Shown one piece after another: positions 12,790 through 24,853 of a stretch of DNA of 64,000 nt. The position numbers were made by a program, and so were the translations under genes. The stretch covers positions 105,374,001 to 105,438,000 of the forward strand of contig NC_060214.1 of NCBI RefSeq assembly GCF_021130785.1, in the 5' to 3' direction. This stretch comes from Homalodisca vitripennis (lineage: Eukaryota; Arthropoda; Insecta; Hemiptera; Cicadellidae). Under the pieces are notes generated by a model, which saw nothing but the letters and a program-made list of their open reading frames with translations, was not told the origin of the DNA and ran no database searches. Within the stretch, counting starts at the first letter, position 1. Each line of letters opens with the position of its first letter.

Positions 12790-13990
12790 CATTTAGCCTC
12801 GTGAATTAATGCCAGTCAACTTGAAGGTATTTTCCCATCTAAGCTTAAAGTTTCTAATTTAGCGCCAATCTTTTAAAAAAAGATGATAAGGATGATGTCA
12901 GTAACTATATAAACCGATCTCTTTGGTACCTGTTTTTCCTAAAGTCTATGAATCAGTAATACAATTGTAGTTGAACACTTTGTTGAGCTCAATAAGTTGT
13001 TCACCAATAGTCAATATGGTTTTAGATCTGGACTGTCCACGGTGGACGCAGTTCTGACTGGGTGGACTTAGTATCCCATGAGCTCTTCAGTTTTGAGAGT
13101 GGATATGACACCTATGCGGTGCTTTGCGACCTTTCTAAGGCCCTCAGCTGCGTTGACCGGGATATTCTGCTGATAAAGCTTGAACACTATGGTATAATTG
13201 GTTGTGAAAATTCACTGTTTAACTCTTATCTCAGCTATCAGCTTCAAAAAGTTTACTCAAAAGGTGGTTCCTCAAATTAAAAAATTGTATATCACGCTTT
13301 ATTTCAAGTATCTTCTCATATGGTTTACTTTTGTGGGGAAATTCTTGCAGAGTAAACACTATTTTGTTAGTAAAAAAGAAATCTATCAGTATTATTGCAA
13401 AGGCTGATTTCAGATCTCACTGCAGACCACATTTAATCCAAGAGGGTATTCTGACTGTTGTTAATATGTTTATTTTTCTCTGCTTGCAGCATGTGAAGAA
13501 AAACCTGCCCTACACCACACTAAACAGTAATGTACATATACATAACACAAGAAACAGTAGCAAAATTGCTTTTACCTGTCTCTCTAAAGTATTAGATGTT
13601 TATGAGGTTGTAAGTATACAGTTTTTAAGTGTTTGTCTCAGAGTGCTCAGCATGTTAGTTTTATAAGATTTAAGAAAATAATTCATGCCTGGTTGATTGC
13701 AAATCTATAGACTGTGGGAGTTTTATGACTCAAATGTTGCTGATGTAGACTTTGTGTAAGTGTCATCTTTTTTAGATATTTTTTAACGCTTGTACACTTT
13801 GACTTGATTTGCATAATCGTTGTTATTTTTAGATATTATTTGCTTGTGTTTTTTTTACTTGCTTTGCATGCTATGAAATGCATTATTGTTTTATGTTGTT
13901 TATCTATAGTATCGTTGTTTTATCTGTAGTATGACTGACAGAATCTAAAGCATGTATATGTCCTTGAGATCAATAAACTTATTCTATTCT
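12790..13990 (+). pseudogene. Jockey/CR1-like LINE, reverse transcriptase remnant
   Basis: Across frames the plus strand gives the reverse transcriptase blocks in order: KKDDKDDVSNY, QYGFRSGLSTVDAVL (near 13010-13050), then AVLCDLSKALSCVDRDILL (13098-13160; the catalytic-motif A region). After a deletion that removes the YxDD box, the 3' part resumes with LLWGNSCRVNT (near 13325) and SHCRPHLIQEGILTVVNM. It ends near the AATAAACTTATT stretch at about 13970. Stops and the deletion make it inactive. The LINE at 34290-36530 shares the LCDLSKA block and is of the same general clade. Confidence 0.75.
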
Positions 13991-14249
13991 GAAGGGTCCC
14001 TGGCGAGAAGCAACCTCACACCTTCACAATTTTCTTTGACCATTATATATATATTCCAAGATTCTTTCTTCAGAATAAATAACAACAAATACTACAAGAC
14101 ATATGGAAATTTATACACATATATGTTCATCCCACTAATAATTTTCATAATATAATTTTAACTTTTACCAACTATGCAAATTAAAAAAAAATTTAGTATT
14201 TTAATAAAAAAAGGGACAACCACAGCAAAGCCTTTTGCACTACGAAGCA

Positions 14250-14600
14250 GCGTGTGTTTCCTCAACGGCTGTTAGCCGTTTGTGCTAACTTTAAAAAAAA
14301 AATACACTCTAGGGTGCGTCACCGCGCCAAGTTTCTTTGTTATGTTATGCCGGTGCATTGTAGAGATGGAACAATGTCGTTGTTTAGCTGCATCGCTGTT
14401 GCGACGTTATTCTGCCAACCGAATAACAGGTTGCGGCAACGTGTTATTTTAGGCAATGTTATCGGCTGACCGTTGCGCCTGTCTATCCAATGCGCAACGT
14501 TGAGTTTCAATATACGTTTTTCCCAGTGGCTGTTACCTATGTAGAACGTTACTGAAATACCGTACTATAAACATGGACCACCATTCAGTAACGGTCTTTG
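14250..14600. other. Presumed 3' flank of the BED-type hAT, motif-rich
   Basis: A G/C-richer patch with many small inverted motifs (ACGGCTGTTAGCCGTT, AATAACAGGTTGCGGCAACG, AACGTTACTG). Related motifs (TAACAG, GTTGCCGCGCGGCAAC) fill 19100-19340 on the other side of the hAT coding remnants, so the two patches are probably the subterminal regions of one element. Exact ends were not identified. Confidence 0.4.
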
Positions 14601-15720
14601 GTTACTATTTAGTAAGTGTACAAAATTCGTCATTTAGCTGCTTTGTCTAGTACTATAATTTATTTGAGATAATTAAAAGTATCTTTTGGTTCAATTAAGT
14701 ACAAATACAGAATGGGTTTATATTGTGGTTGAATGTAAAACATTTCACAGCGCTTTGTACCATTTACACTATAGATAAATCATTAAAATATTCAAACTGA
14801 AAAATGGAAATATATTTAGTTGTATTAAATATAATTTACCACTAGGGATTACTTTATAAAGCTATAGACAAAATTTAATACAAACCAATAAAACGTTTCT
14901 GTAAATATTCTTATATTAAATGAACACACCCTAGGCTTTTTTTATAAAAAGTAATTTATATAAAAGACTAAAGTTCTTTAAAATTACATTTATCTTAAAA
15001 ATAAGGTGTTTTTATAGCCCAAATTGGTTTTTTACACGGAAAATATTGACCAGTTTAAAATCAAACCGTTTTAATACGTGTTAGTTACTCTACTAGTATG
15101 TAAATGAGAATACATTAATGGATACATTACATCTATATATTTATTATTAACGAATGTGAAATACATATTTGATTATAAAATATATTGGAAATAATTTATA
15201 GCCTACAACTTAAGTAAGATTTTGTAAGTGTAAAGTAAAAAACGTTGGACAGTGATATTTAGCTAAAAAATGTACTGCTGTGAATGTTACTTACTATATT
15301 AAACTGAATTAAATTATATTAACTACAACAAATAGTAAACAAATGAGTTATTAATTGCAAATGTATACATAAAAAACTATTTATCAAATATAAACAAACA
15401 TGGTTACACTGCTATTTCTATTAATATATATAGGAATCTCTTTTAAATTACAAATATTTAACATACATAAACATATTGTTCAAATTGTACATTACAATTA
15501 CACTGTCAAATATTGTACTTTAGATTAAATGAAGATACACGAATGTATGGAGATTCAAAGACACAATTAGCATTTTTAGAAAATAAAATGGGCAATATAA
15601 CCAAACTGTACACATGGCTTTTCATTTAAGATTAATTGCAAAGAAAAATGACTTTCTTAATTTTTCACTATAATTTACTTGCTGAACTTTTATATATAAA
15701 CTTTAAATTTTTTGATATCT
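14601..15720. other. AT-rich DNA, no gene seen
   Basis: Very AT-rich with no recognisable coding sequence; probably the interior 3' untranslated part of the hAT element that encloses it. Confidence 0.4.
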
Positions 15721-15729
15721 ATTGTACTG

Positions 15730-17100
15730 TAGAAAGATTTAGATTTCCATCAAAAACAGCACTGCTCTGCTCGTTTGAACTCTAGTCTTGTTCGGCGTTC
15801 TGTTCAAAAAATTTCCTGCTTTAGAAAAAAGGTCGTTCACATGGGACGGATGTAGCCATGACGTTAAATTTTAAATTTTCACCAATTTGTCTTAATAGGG
15901 TTTTACATGATGTATTCTTCTTTTCCACAAGCCCACTTGGATCTTTTTTCGGTCCTAGATAGCTGTCTTCTAAGTACGGTTCAATCACAATTGCAGCGGA
16001 GGTGTTTCGTACCTGAATCCAATTCCTTCATAGCAGTGAACTCCTAAAAGCTTACATAAACGCGTTAAAGTTAAACAAGAAGATAATACGTTGTAGTTAC
16101 CAAGTTAAAAACCCTAATTTAATTTATTGAAAATTCTAAATTTATGAAAAAAATTTTAAAGCGGTTACTGATTAGGTTTCTCCTTGGCAATTATGTTGTC
16201 AACGTCCTCCCAGATCGGAAAATTTTGAGGAATCTACGTTGCCATCTTTGTTTTGAGTGTTACCAAATTTCTTCATTCATCTTGCAGTGTGCAAGGTTTG
16301 CCATGTGTCTCTGTCAAGATTGCAGCTAAAAAGTTCTGTACAGGTTTTTTTGTATCATTGCTTTGCCGTTCGTCTTGAAGGACAGGCAAGTTTGAATCTG
16401 GGGATCTAAAAAGAGTTGCAAGTGCTATTGTTTTGCTGTGTCAACATTTTTCCATTGCGTTTTATCGAGACCATGCAGCAGCTTCATTAATATATTTTGA
16501 ATACTGGTTTGAATGGCTCCTTTTTGCATTTTTTTAACTCGGAACATCAGGGCTCTTGTTGAGGGGTTATCACTTGGCTACCTGTCACGTTAGCGGTTCC
16601 CCACCTAATTCTGTGAAAGTGACATCCTCAAAAGGACGTAAGATTGTGCTTAGGCTCTTTTGCATAATCCCCACTCTTCCTCTGACCCAAATACAGGGGT
16701 AAATTTTATTTATTAATGCGATAGTACGTTTTTACCGCGTCCTCGCAGCTCTTAGCCAAATCTGGGGAAAACCTTATAAAAAATGGTACGAGTTCCATCT
16801 CGTTGAAACCGCTTGGAATAAGTTTTTTTGGCTCAAGGCCCATATTTTCTGGGATATCAAAAGTTTTTCAGTTGCATTTGTGCTCCTTTAAAAAAAGTCC
16901 ACTATCAAATTTTATTTTGTCAATTAAAACAGTTTTACCAGCTTTAAACGCATCCTGATGAATCAAGTTTAAGGTATGGGCCAAATACAACAAAAGTGCT
17001 TCAATTTCAAGTCTTTTGTACGACCCTTTGATGTTACTGGCATTGTCTGATACTACGACTAATCTTATCAAATAATATGAAATTTGTCTACAATTAGTTT
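15730..17100 (-). pseudogene. hAT transposase (BED-finger/ZBED type), 3' two-thirds, broken
   Basis: On the minus strand, 17071-16868 encodes VVVSDNASNIKGSYKRL and YLAHTLNLIHQDAFK, the hAT block with the catalytic Asp context and the (C/L)xAHxLNL motif. Near 16000-15740 lies the C-terminal dimerisation region: EPYLEDSYLGPKKD, then VMATSVPCER followed one frame later by the F(S)KAGN block. Numerous frameshifts separate the blocks. The family is the one annotated in animals as zinc finger BED domain-containing protein 4/1-like. The BED finger itself is encoded upstream on this strand, in 17900 and 18652 (two copies). Confidence 0.7.
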
Positions 17101-17460
17101 TGGATCATCTTTGCTAGATTAGCACTTGTGTGAGAATCAGACATTTCTAGAACATTCCATCAATCATCGACTTTAATTTATAAATTTTCTGAAATGTAAT
17201 GGTCAGTTACACCCAAATAACTTTCATCATTTGTAGAAGTCCAGGTAATCAGGGTTAGACATACACTTTGTACTGAGTTTAACATCATTCGAAACAAAAT
17301 TCAAGCATCTCTATGTTCAGCTGGAATCATACTATTGGAAATTGTTTTTCTTACTCTGCAAATTTATTAATGCGGGATTCAAAGCGACACAAAGTTAACA
17401 AAACCTCTGTTTCGACCAAGTGTAATGGCTGAAAGTCAGTTAATAAAAAAAACTGTAAGG

Positions 17461-18953
17461 AAGTTTATCGAGTTTTTTACGTTGAGTCTCACTCAGCTTT
17501 TTAGAATTGGGGTTAAAATGATCTAATACTTGACTGGTTACCGTCACTAGAAGATGAAAAATATGCACTTAGTGGAATTTGAATTGGTTAGCGCTTCTGA
17601 TACTTGGTTGTTCGGGTTCATTTAAGTTAAAATTGATGTAGAGCTTATTGTAGAGTTTTTAGTTGAAATTAAAGCTGTCGTAGGGCTTGGCAAGTTGAGT
17701 TGTAGTTTTTATATTTTTTTGGTAATATTTACAGTAGGATGGCGCTTTCAATGTGGTGTCTAAGATTAGTTATAGTAGACTTATAATTTAATACCTTGCC
17801 CACATAAATCGCTCTTAAGCCAGTTTTTATGTCTAGCGTCAACCACCCACAGTATAGTATGTCCCCAGTAACTGGTTTTTTGATTCTTTGTTACCACTCA
17901 TTTTTTTAATATAATTATTTACAATGTAGATATTTATAAATAATTAAAAACAGTAAAACCACAAATTAAACGTGTTATTTCATACTTAATCACTATACAA
18001 TTATTTGTCAAGAAATTATTTTAAAGACAAAACATTAAGAAATATAGTTATTTAAATTAAAATTCTAAACCACATATAGTTTAATAAGGCTGAGATTACA
18101 TGTATGTTGCTCTTGAACAATTAAAAACAATTGTACTGCGGGTGTGGGAATGGGATCATAATTGATAAACAAATTGTGAATAATCAGGTCAGGTTTTCAT
18201 GAGAAGTTTATCGAGTTTTTTACGTGAGTTCTCACTTCCCTCAGCTTTTTAGATTGGGGTAAAAAAAATGATCTAAAGATACTTGACTGAGTTACCGTAA
18301 CTAGAAGATGAAAAATATGCACTTAGTGGATTTTGAATTGGTTAGCGCTTCTGAACTTGGTTGTTCGGATTCATTCGTAAAATTGATGTCGAAGCTATTG
18401 TAGAGTTTTTTAGTAGAAATAAAGCTGTCGTAGGGCTCTTGGCAAGTTAGTTGTAAGTTTTTATCTTTTTTTTGGTAAATAAATTTACAGTAGGATGGCG
18501 ACTTTTCAATGTGGCTGTGTTAGATAGTTTAGTTGATTATAATTTAATACTTGCCCACATAAATCGCACACATTAGCAGTTTATGTCAGGTCGTCAACAA
18601 CAGTATAGTATGTCCAAAGGAACTGGTTTTTTGCTTCTTGTTCACCACTCATTTTTGAATATTAATTAATTACAATGTAGATATTTATAAAATAATAAAA
18701 ACAGTATACTACAAATTAAACGTGTTATTTACATATCTTAATCACTTACAATTATTGTCAAGAAATTATTTAAAGAAAAACATTAAAGAAATATAGTTAT
18801 TTTAAATAAAATTTAACCACATTTTAGTTTAATAAGGCTGAGATATAACTGTATGTTGGGGTGCTCTGACAAATTAAAACAATTGTATGCGGGGTGTGGG
18901 AATTGGGATCATAATAGAATAAACAAGTGAATAATCAGGGTAGGTTTCATGTC
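17461..18953. repeat. Tandem duplication, about 745 bases, copies differing mainly by indels
   Basis: Copy 1 (17461-18200) and copy 2 (18201-18953) are adjacent and collinear over their full length, from AGTTTATCGAGTTTTTTACG to GAATAATCAGG. They differ mostly by one- to four-base insertions and deletions, many in homopolymers, with comparatively few clean substitutions. On the minus strand both contain the start of the hAT transposase (ATG at 17901 and 18652). Confidence 0.85.
18475..18652 (-). pseudogene. BED zinc finger start of hAT transposase (second copy)
   Basis: From the ATG at 18652 the minus strand reads MSG, then NQFLWTYYTVVDDLT, and after a frame change VCDLCGQVLNY (18570-18540) and SRHPTVN. 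The aromatic WxY stretch, the C-x2-C pair and the following basic His-containing segment form a BED-type finger, the usual N-terminus of this hAT group. The first copy (ATG at 17901) has the same start but more frame breaks. Together with 15730-17100 this gives one decayed transposase. Confidence 0.6.
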
Positions 18954-18999
18954 CGAACAGGCACATCCCTCCCCAAGCCGCAATGTCGCGTCTCCAGTA

Positions 19000-19345
19000 T
19001 TTGATTATTTTGTACTTTACTATATTTTCGTTAGGGTGGTGTTTGTATAATAACAGATCAAGCTGCTGTTGTCATTGTCAAGGCCGTAGATAGATTCCCG
19101 GCAATGAAATATTTGTCATCCTACAACTCTGTTGTTTGTCTACACGTTGCTCAAATAACAGGTGAAGAGTTTCCAGTCTGCGCTAAGACTGTTACCAGCA
19201 CAGGGCTTACCGTTGCGGAACAGAAACGAATGAATTCATTGTTCGTTGTATCCTGTTATAACAGGAAGTTTCTGATACACGTTGCGGGGATAACTGTTGC
19301 CGCGCGGCAACAACACTGTTATTTATCCTGTTATGTTAAATAACG
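19000..19345. other. Presumed 5' flank of the BED-type hAT, short inverted motifs
   Basis: Contains GTTGCCGCGCGGCAAC (a 16-base perfect palindrome), TCCTGTTATAACAGGA (a second 16-base palindrome) and several ACGTTGC and TAACAG units. It mirrors the motif set at 14250-14600. These would be subterminal transposase-binding repeats if the two patches bound the same element. Confidence 0.45.
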
Positions 19346-20420
19346 CCATCTTCTAGTGCATTGTTCAGTAGTCATTTGCAGTAAATAAGTAACACATCAT
19401 TTTGGTGCTAGTGAAGATTTGTATGCTTAGTGCTTATGTTACTTGAATGTGGCAATTTTAAATTTGCATTGGAATTAGAGACTTCCATTTACAGATCAAC
19501 GGTTTTTATTAGAAAATTGCATTTTTGGTAGGTCTTATTGAAAGTTTTGTGATTGCTATGATTAAAAATGGTGATCCCCATGCCCTCAGGGTTTTAGTTT
19601 AAGATCCAATTTTATTAAATATTGCAGGTGTGTTCCTATGCCTAATAGGCTAGTGAATACACAATGTACATTTTACTCCCCAACTCTTATTGCGAGGGGG
19701 GAGGGGACCCAGGAGGAGTATCATGACACCTTTTATAAGTTGTTTCAACATCTGAAAAATAAAGTGAACATTTTTGGTAAATGTGAAATTAACAGACAGA
19801 ATGGCAAAATACAAGTTTCACTCTATTAACCTATTGCTATCATCCTGAGAAAACAATATAAGGTTTCTTAGGCTGCAGTATAATAAGCGTCCGAACAATC
19901 GTAATATTGAATTATCAATATTCATGAGAAAAGAATCCACACTACAGCTACTTATATCAAATTACGGTATCAATTTACATTAACGTGACCATGGAAAGGT
20001 ATGTTCATTTGGTAATTATCATATAAACGGCCGGAGCGGCAAAATATGAGTTTTGCGTTATTATCTTATTGGAATCTTCCTATAGAACAAATAAAATATA
20101 AGGTTTGATGGGTTGGAAATGAGAAATAACGAAGTTCTAGAACATAAAAAATGTAACAACTGTTCACGCGCTGAGTAATATTTCCATGGTGTACATCGAC
20201 GGCGAGCGTTACGTGACCTTTTGTGACCATGATTCAACCTCGTGATGACGTCATTGGATGGGTCGCCATCTTTGCAAACGTAAATGAAAAATAATACTGA
20301 AATGAGCAGAATTTTGATCAAAATGAACAATGTTTTTCTTAATTTCGAGCAACAAATTAATTACTTGTTATCGAAATGAGACGAGTGCCTCCGGCCATTT
20401 GTCATTTGCACCCCCTAGTA
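19346..20420. other. Intergenic DNA, no gene seen
   Basis: Short ORFs on both strands lack recognisable domains. A G-rich block (GCGAGGGGGGAGGGGACC) sits near 19691. Confidence 0.4.
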
Positions 20421-20425
20421 CTATA

Positions 20426-20490
20426 CAGTGGAGTCCCGCTAATCCGAACACGTGTAATCCGAACGTCGGTTAATCCGAACAGGTCCAGGA
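20426..20490. repeat. Tigger-like terminal inverted repeat (one end)
   Basis: After TATA, the sequence CAGTGGAGTCCCGCTAATCC begins, followed by two further spaced copies of TAATCCGAAC. The opening and the repeated TAATCCGAAC blocks are characteristic of Tigger/pogo-like ends, and TA is the expected target. The opposite end was not found beyond 21875, so the element is truncated on its transposase N-terminal side. Confidence 0.7.
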
Positions 20491-20721
20491 GGAATTATTT
20501 ATAACGATAATGAAAAGTTATAGGAACTAATTACTTAAAAAATGAAAATGGGTGCATCATTTCGTACATAAACAAAGAAAACTTTAATTAAATAGACATA
20601 CAGTATTTTATTAAGACAAATTGTGTACGGTACAGTACATAAATAATGAAGTTAAATACAGTACCAAATTTAAACTTATAGGTTAAGTATGAGTTAAATT
20701 ACTGTATTAAGAAGTGAAATC

Positions 20722-20758
20722 ATAATAATATCAGTACGTAGAGTACTGATATTATTAT
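20722..20758. other. Perfect 16-bp stem-loop in Tigger 3' region
   Basis: ATAATAATATCAGTAC and GTACTGATATTATTAT are exact reverse complements separated by the 5-base loop GTAGA. It lies between the transposase stop and the terminal repeat. Confidence 0.85.
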
Positions 20759-20824
20759 TTAGTACAATATTATTTGTTAAAACACATAAATCCAGTTATT
20801 GTCTTCTGACGCATTGAAGAGAGT

Positions 20825-21874
20825 CTATTGGATGACGCGTAATTTCGCCATCGTGTCATAAACATGATACAACATGGCAGGTGTAGCAGTAGCCTGTTGG
20901 TCTAAGTATCGTAGTGCAAGGTTAAGCGCTGCTGCACCGTCTGCGTGTGGCAACAACACGCCTTTATCACCCAGGTTCTCGTCACTTCCTTCCTCCTCAC
21001 ATTCGATTGATTCTTGAGTGACTGCCGCAACTATGTCATGATCAGTTAGGAATTCGGAACACGCACCATCTGCTACCATCCATTTATTGACGTCTGTTTC
21101 ATCTGCTTTCTCGCAACCAGGAATTGCTTGAACTAGCCGTAACACATTTTCTCTATCGTTGTCTGCTTGGTTGTCTTGGAACGCAAGGGTGGGCCATAGT
21201 TTTGTCCAAGACTTCCTCAAAGTTTGGTCTGTAATGTTCTCCCAAGAATCAGCAATCCAATACACAACATCCTTGATGTTAGTTTGTTTTATTTTTTGAA
21301 CCAAAGAGACTGTTTCATCTTCAATCAGGGTTCGCAAAAACTGCTTGCGGTATTTAAGTTTAAGTGATTGCAACACACCTTGGTCCATTGGCTGCAATAA
21401 GGCTGTAACATTTGGAGGTAAAAATGATACTTTAATTTCACCACTAGAAAGTTCTTCGGTATTTGGGTGCGATGGCGCATTGTCAATCAAGAGAATAGCA
21501 CGTGGGGGTAAATCATTGTCATTACTGAATTGTTGGACACGGGGTACAAACTCGTCATGAAACCATTGTTTAAACAACTGTCCGTTCATCCACGCTTTTT
21601 TCTGGTTCCTGTAATAAACTGGCAATGAGTTCATATTGACATTTTTGAAAGCTCTAGGTCTAGCAGATTTCCCTATCAACATTAGTGGAAGCTTGTGATT
21701 ACCAGCAGCATTAGAACATGCCATTATTGTTACTAGATCTTTGCTCATTTTAAAACCAGGAGCATGGATTTCTTCTTTAGACGCCAAACTCTTTGTAGGC
21801 AGTGCTCTAAAGTTGAGGCCGGTTTCATCAGCATTATAAATTTGCTGTGGAGAATAATTTCCGATCCAATATCA
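20825..21874 (-). pseudogene. Tigger/pogo-family transposase, DDE domain, N-terminally truncated
   Basis: The longest ORF of the repeat class (320 codons from an internal Met; the frame is open upstream to a stop near 21875). It covers the DDE_1 catalytic domain of Tigger/jerky-type transposases. All three acidic positions are visible: the first in IYNADETGLNF (about 21830, upstream of the internal Met), the second in ILLIDNAPSHP, the third in LLQPMDQGVLQSL. A complete protein of this family carries a CENP-B-type helix-turn-helix DNA-binding region before the catalytic domain; here that region is gone, and the sequence upstream of 21875 does not continue it. The catalytic part is strikingly free of stops, so the truncation is fairly recent or this is an exon of a longer gene; I favour truncation because the second terminal repeat is also missing. 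Confidence 0.85.
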
Positions 21875-21989
21875 AAGTTTCAAATGTACTCTAATTATAT
21901 AATAATTATCATACCTCTGGCAACACTATCCATATTTTACAGTTTGGTATTACTCCGCGCCTTTTCAAATAAAGAAGGGACATTTTGAA

Positions 21990-23470
21990 CTACTGTTGTT
22001 CCTCCGCGTCTATTCTTAACCTCCTAGTTCAGTAGTGGTAATGGCACACCTTTGTGGTTAATGGCACACCTTTTGATGCTGACTAATACGTTAATCCTAT
22101 CAACGATGCCTGCCCGCTGCGCAGTGCTGCGCACTGCTTGCTCTTTTAGAAAAAAAATTAACTCGAGCTTGCAAAAGTCGGATCCCAGATCACGTGATGC
22201 CCCTGCTCTAACTAAAAACTAAAATGGTGATGAGCATGCATCATTTGTCTCACAAGCTGTCGGACACGTTTAAATTGGGGTACAAGTACTTGTACTAGTT
22301 AATATAAAAACATGCAAGCATGGAATAGGTCATTAAAGATGTTGACTAAGTTTTTTCCTAAACGTGTGTTTCAATGTCTACTTTCTAGAAAATGCACACA
22401 TTTCAACATATCCAACTTTTTTTAGAGGAGTCAGAAAGCGCCACCAAACAGTATGGTAGTATACAAATAATAAGTCCAGAAGAGTCCCGAGTTGATATGC
22501 CCAAAAAGCTTTCTTTCGGACAATATCGTAACCCTCCATAAGTCTTTTTAATAAGTCTTGTTTTTATCAATTTGTGTGTATGGCAAGATTTAAATTTCTT
22601 GTAATGCAGCCCTAAAATACTTTGTTTTAATTTCCTGTTTGAGAACAAAAATACACAACGCTAATTCTATACATTAGGCTACTTTGTTGTAGTGAAAACT
22701 GTGCATGTGTTTCAAGTAATGTTGTAAAGACAACAGTAAGATTAATTCTAGACTGATATGAAAACATTAACAAAAACTTCATATAAAAACACTAGACACG
22801 TTTGAAATGAAATATTAAATAACAAGCTTTTATTTTGTGTTTCGTTTTGTTTTTGTGGAACTATTACAAGTAATTGGATGCCCACTCTCCTTGTCATATT
22901 GTTTGGCTGTGTTTCCTGACACTCAATAAAAAGTTGGAGTGAGCAGGAATGATAAAAACATTCATTTAGTTTTTCAAAAATGGCATTGAGCACATGTTTT
23001 AGAATAGTATTGGTTAAAATCAGACATCTTTATAAAAAGGGCTTAATGTTCCTCCTCACAAGGGGGAGTTGTAGGATAAAATGGCCAACTAAAATTGGTC
23101 TTTTTTTCGATGTTGGGCTTTAAAATAAATATACCGCACTCCTGAAAATTGCTGTTTAAAATGGTGATTATTAAAATATAAAGCATACTTTGTTTATCTA
23201 AAATCTGTATTGGAAATCCAGTTAAGTAGACTCTGTGGACTTAGTTTTGTTTTTGTTATATTTATTTGAAAATTATAAATGAAATATAGTTTTTATAAAG
23301 GATTAGTTCAGAAACTAGGTTAGGATTGGTGACCTGAGATTATTTTTTCTATGGATGGAATCTATTGGCAGTTTCACACTGCTGATTAAATGTACGTTAT
23401 ACATTTACAATTGGCCATAGGAACAGACCTGCAAAATTTCAAAAAGATTGGTTCAATAGAAATGAGCTAT
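21990..23470. other. Intergenic DNA
   Basis: Holds a short imperfect tandem (GGTAATGGCACACCTTTG then GGTTAATGGCACACC, 22036-22075) and AT-rich sequence. Two ORFs of about 81 codons on the minus strand (22403-22648, 22748-22993) have no recognisable domain. Confidence 0.4.
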
Positions 23471-23475
23471 CAGAG

Positions 23476-24369
23476 CCTGTAGGCAGGGTGACCAGATGGA
23501 AATTCCTAAAAGGACTTTTGGGTTTGAAAAAGGAGGAGGTTAAAGCAAAAAGTACAGTATTAAATAATCTTATAAACTTTTTGAAAAACATTTATTTATG
23601 CATTATTGGAAAAATGCACATTGTAAATCAGTACTACTGTACTTAAGCACATTATAGTGCAAATAAAAAAAACTCAAATTGGATTTGTTTTGGCATTTAA
23701 ATAAAAAAATTAATTATTATTAAAGAATATATTGATGGATACAAGTATTATCTGAAGCTATTATTTTCAGTCATGTATGATTGAATTAATTATTGTTAAA
23801 ATTTTTCTCTTTAAACATTAGAACTCATTTTAACCCAAATGTTTATAATTATATTCAAAAAATTGATTTTTTAAATGATTGGAATGGAATTAATTAATTG
23901 CATTGAGTCATTACATTATTAGCAAGCTGTACTAACAGACATATATCAGACATTATCACTATAACAAAAAAATATATAACTTACTATAACAAAATTAATC
24001 AAATCATTCATAAAACATAAATAGAAAATCAAGGGGTAGTAGTGCCAGTGCAGCTGAGCAGATAGAAACAACAGTGAGTCAAACAACAGTGAGTCAGTGA
24101 CACTATAGACAACACTCAACATACAACTGAATCTAACAGCAGTTCACATTCCATGGCATAAAGTGTACAATGCAATAACTTTTCATGGTTTATCTTCGGG
24201 ACTTTGAAAATTGGAAAAAATTTTGTAATGTGATGCTATACTTTTTGAACATTGTTAAGAGTTCCCTAAAAAGCCGGACATTTTACATAATTTTCAAAAG
24301 CCTGGAGGACAAGCATTAAAAGGGAGGATGTCCTCCTAAAGCTGGATGCCTGGTCACCCTGTCTGTAGG
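23476..24369. mobile_element. Non-autonomous hAT element with 12-bp TIRs
   Basis: The element (23484-24361, 878 bases) starts CAGGGTGACCAG and ends CTGGTCACCCTG, a perfect 12-bp inverted pair. It is flanked by CCTGTAGG on the left and TCTGTAGG on the right, a 7-of-8 match consistent with an 8-bp hAT target duplication. Subterminal parts share blocks such as AGGAGGA. It has no transposase and would depend on another hAT; the two decayed hATs in this window start differently, so they are not obvious partners. Confidence 0.8.
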
Positions 24370-24509
24370 TCACCATAAATGTTGTCTTTGCATTGCTATT
24401 AGGCTATGTTTGTAGAATAATTCCATGTTATGGAAAGTTGCTGATCACGTGTAATGTTTCTACAACATATATCCTCTAATTTAAAAGGTATTATAAGAAT
24501 CTAATTTTA

Positions 24510-24690
24510 CTAATTGGCTGAGTATTATCGAAGTGTATCACTTGAAGTGGTTTTTGTGTGTACATCAGTGCGCATTATATTTCGAAAATAAACTGACATA
24601 TAGACTTCAAATGCTGAATGAAGCTTCATTTCTATATGGACAACACTGAGTTCGAAGATGATGCATGTCACTTAGTGTTATTTTGCTGAA
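24510..24690 (+). repeat. Dispersed repeat family, copy 2
   Basis: Starts ATTGGCTGAGTATTATCGAA and contains GAAGCTTCATTTCTATATGG followed by ACACTGAGTTCGA, in the same order as copy 1 at 90-270. Confidence 0.6.
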
Positions 24691-24853
24691 TATTTGCTAA
24701 AATTTTTAAGTTGGCTTATGAATAACCATAATGGCAACAAGAGAATAGCACATTAAATACATTTGTAAAATACTAAATACAATCATATGAGATCGTAACA
24801 AAACTTTTACTGATATAGTAAAAGAAAGAAATAGAGTAAAATGTGTATGTATA

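Noticed and set aside
22110..22145. TGCGCAGTGCTGCGCA palindrome
   Set aside because: Too short to distinguish from chance and not linked to any element.
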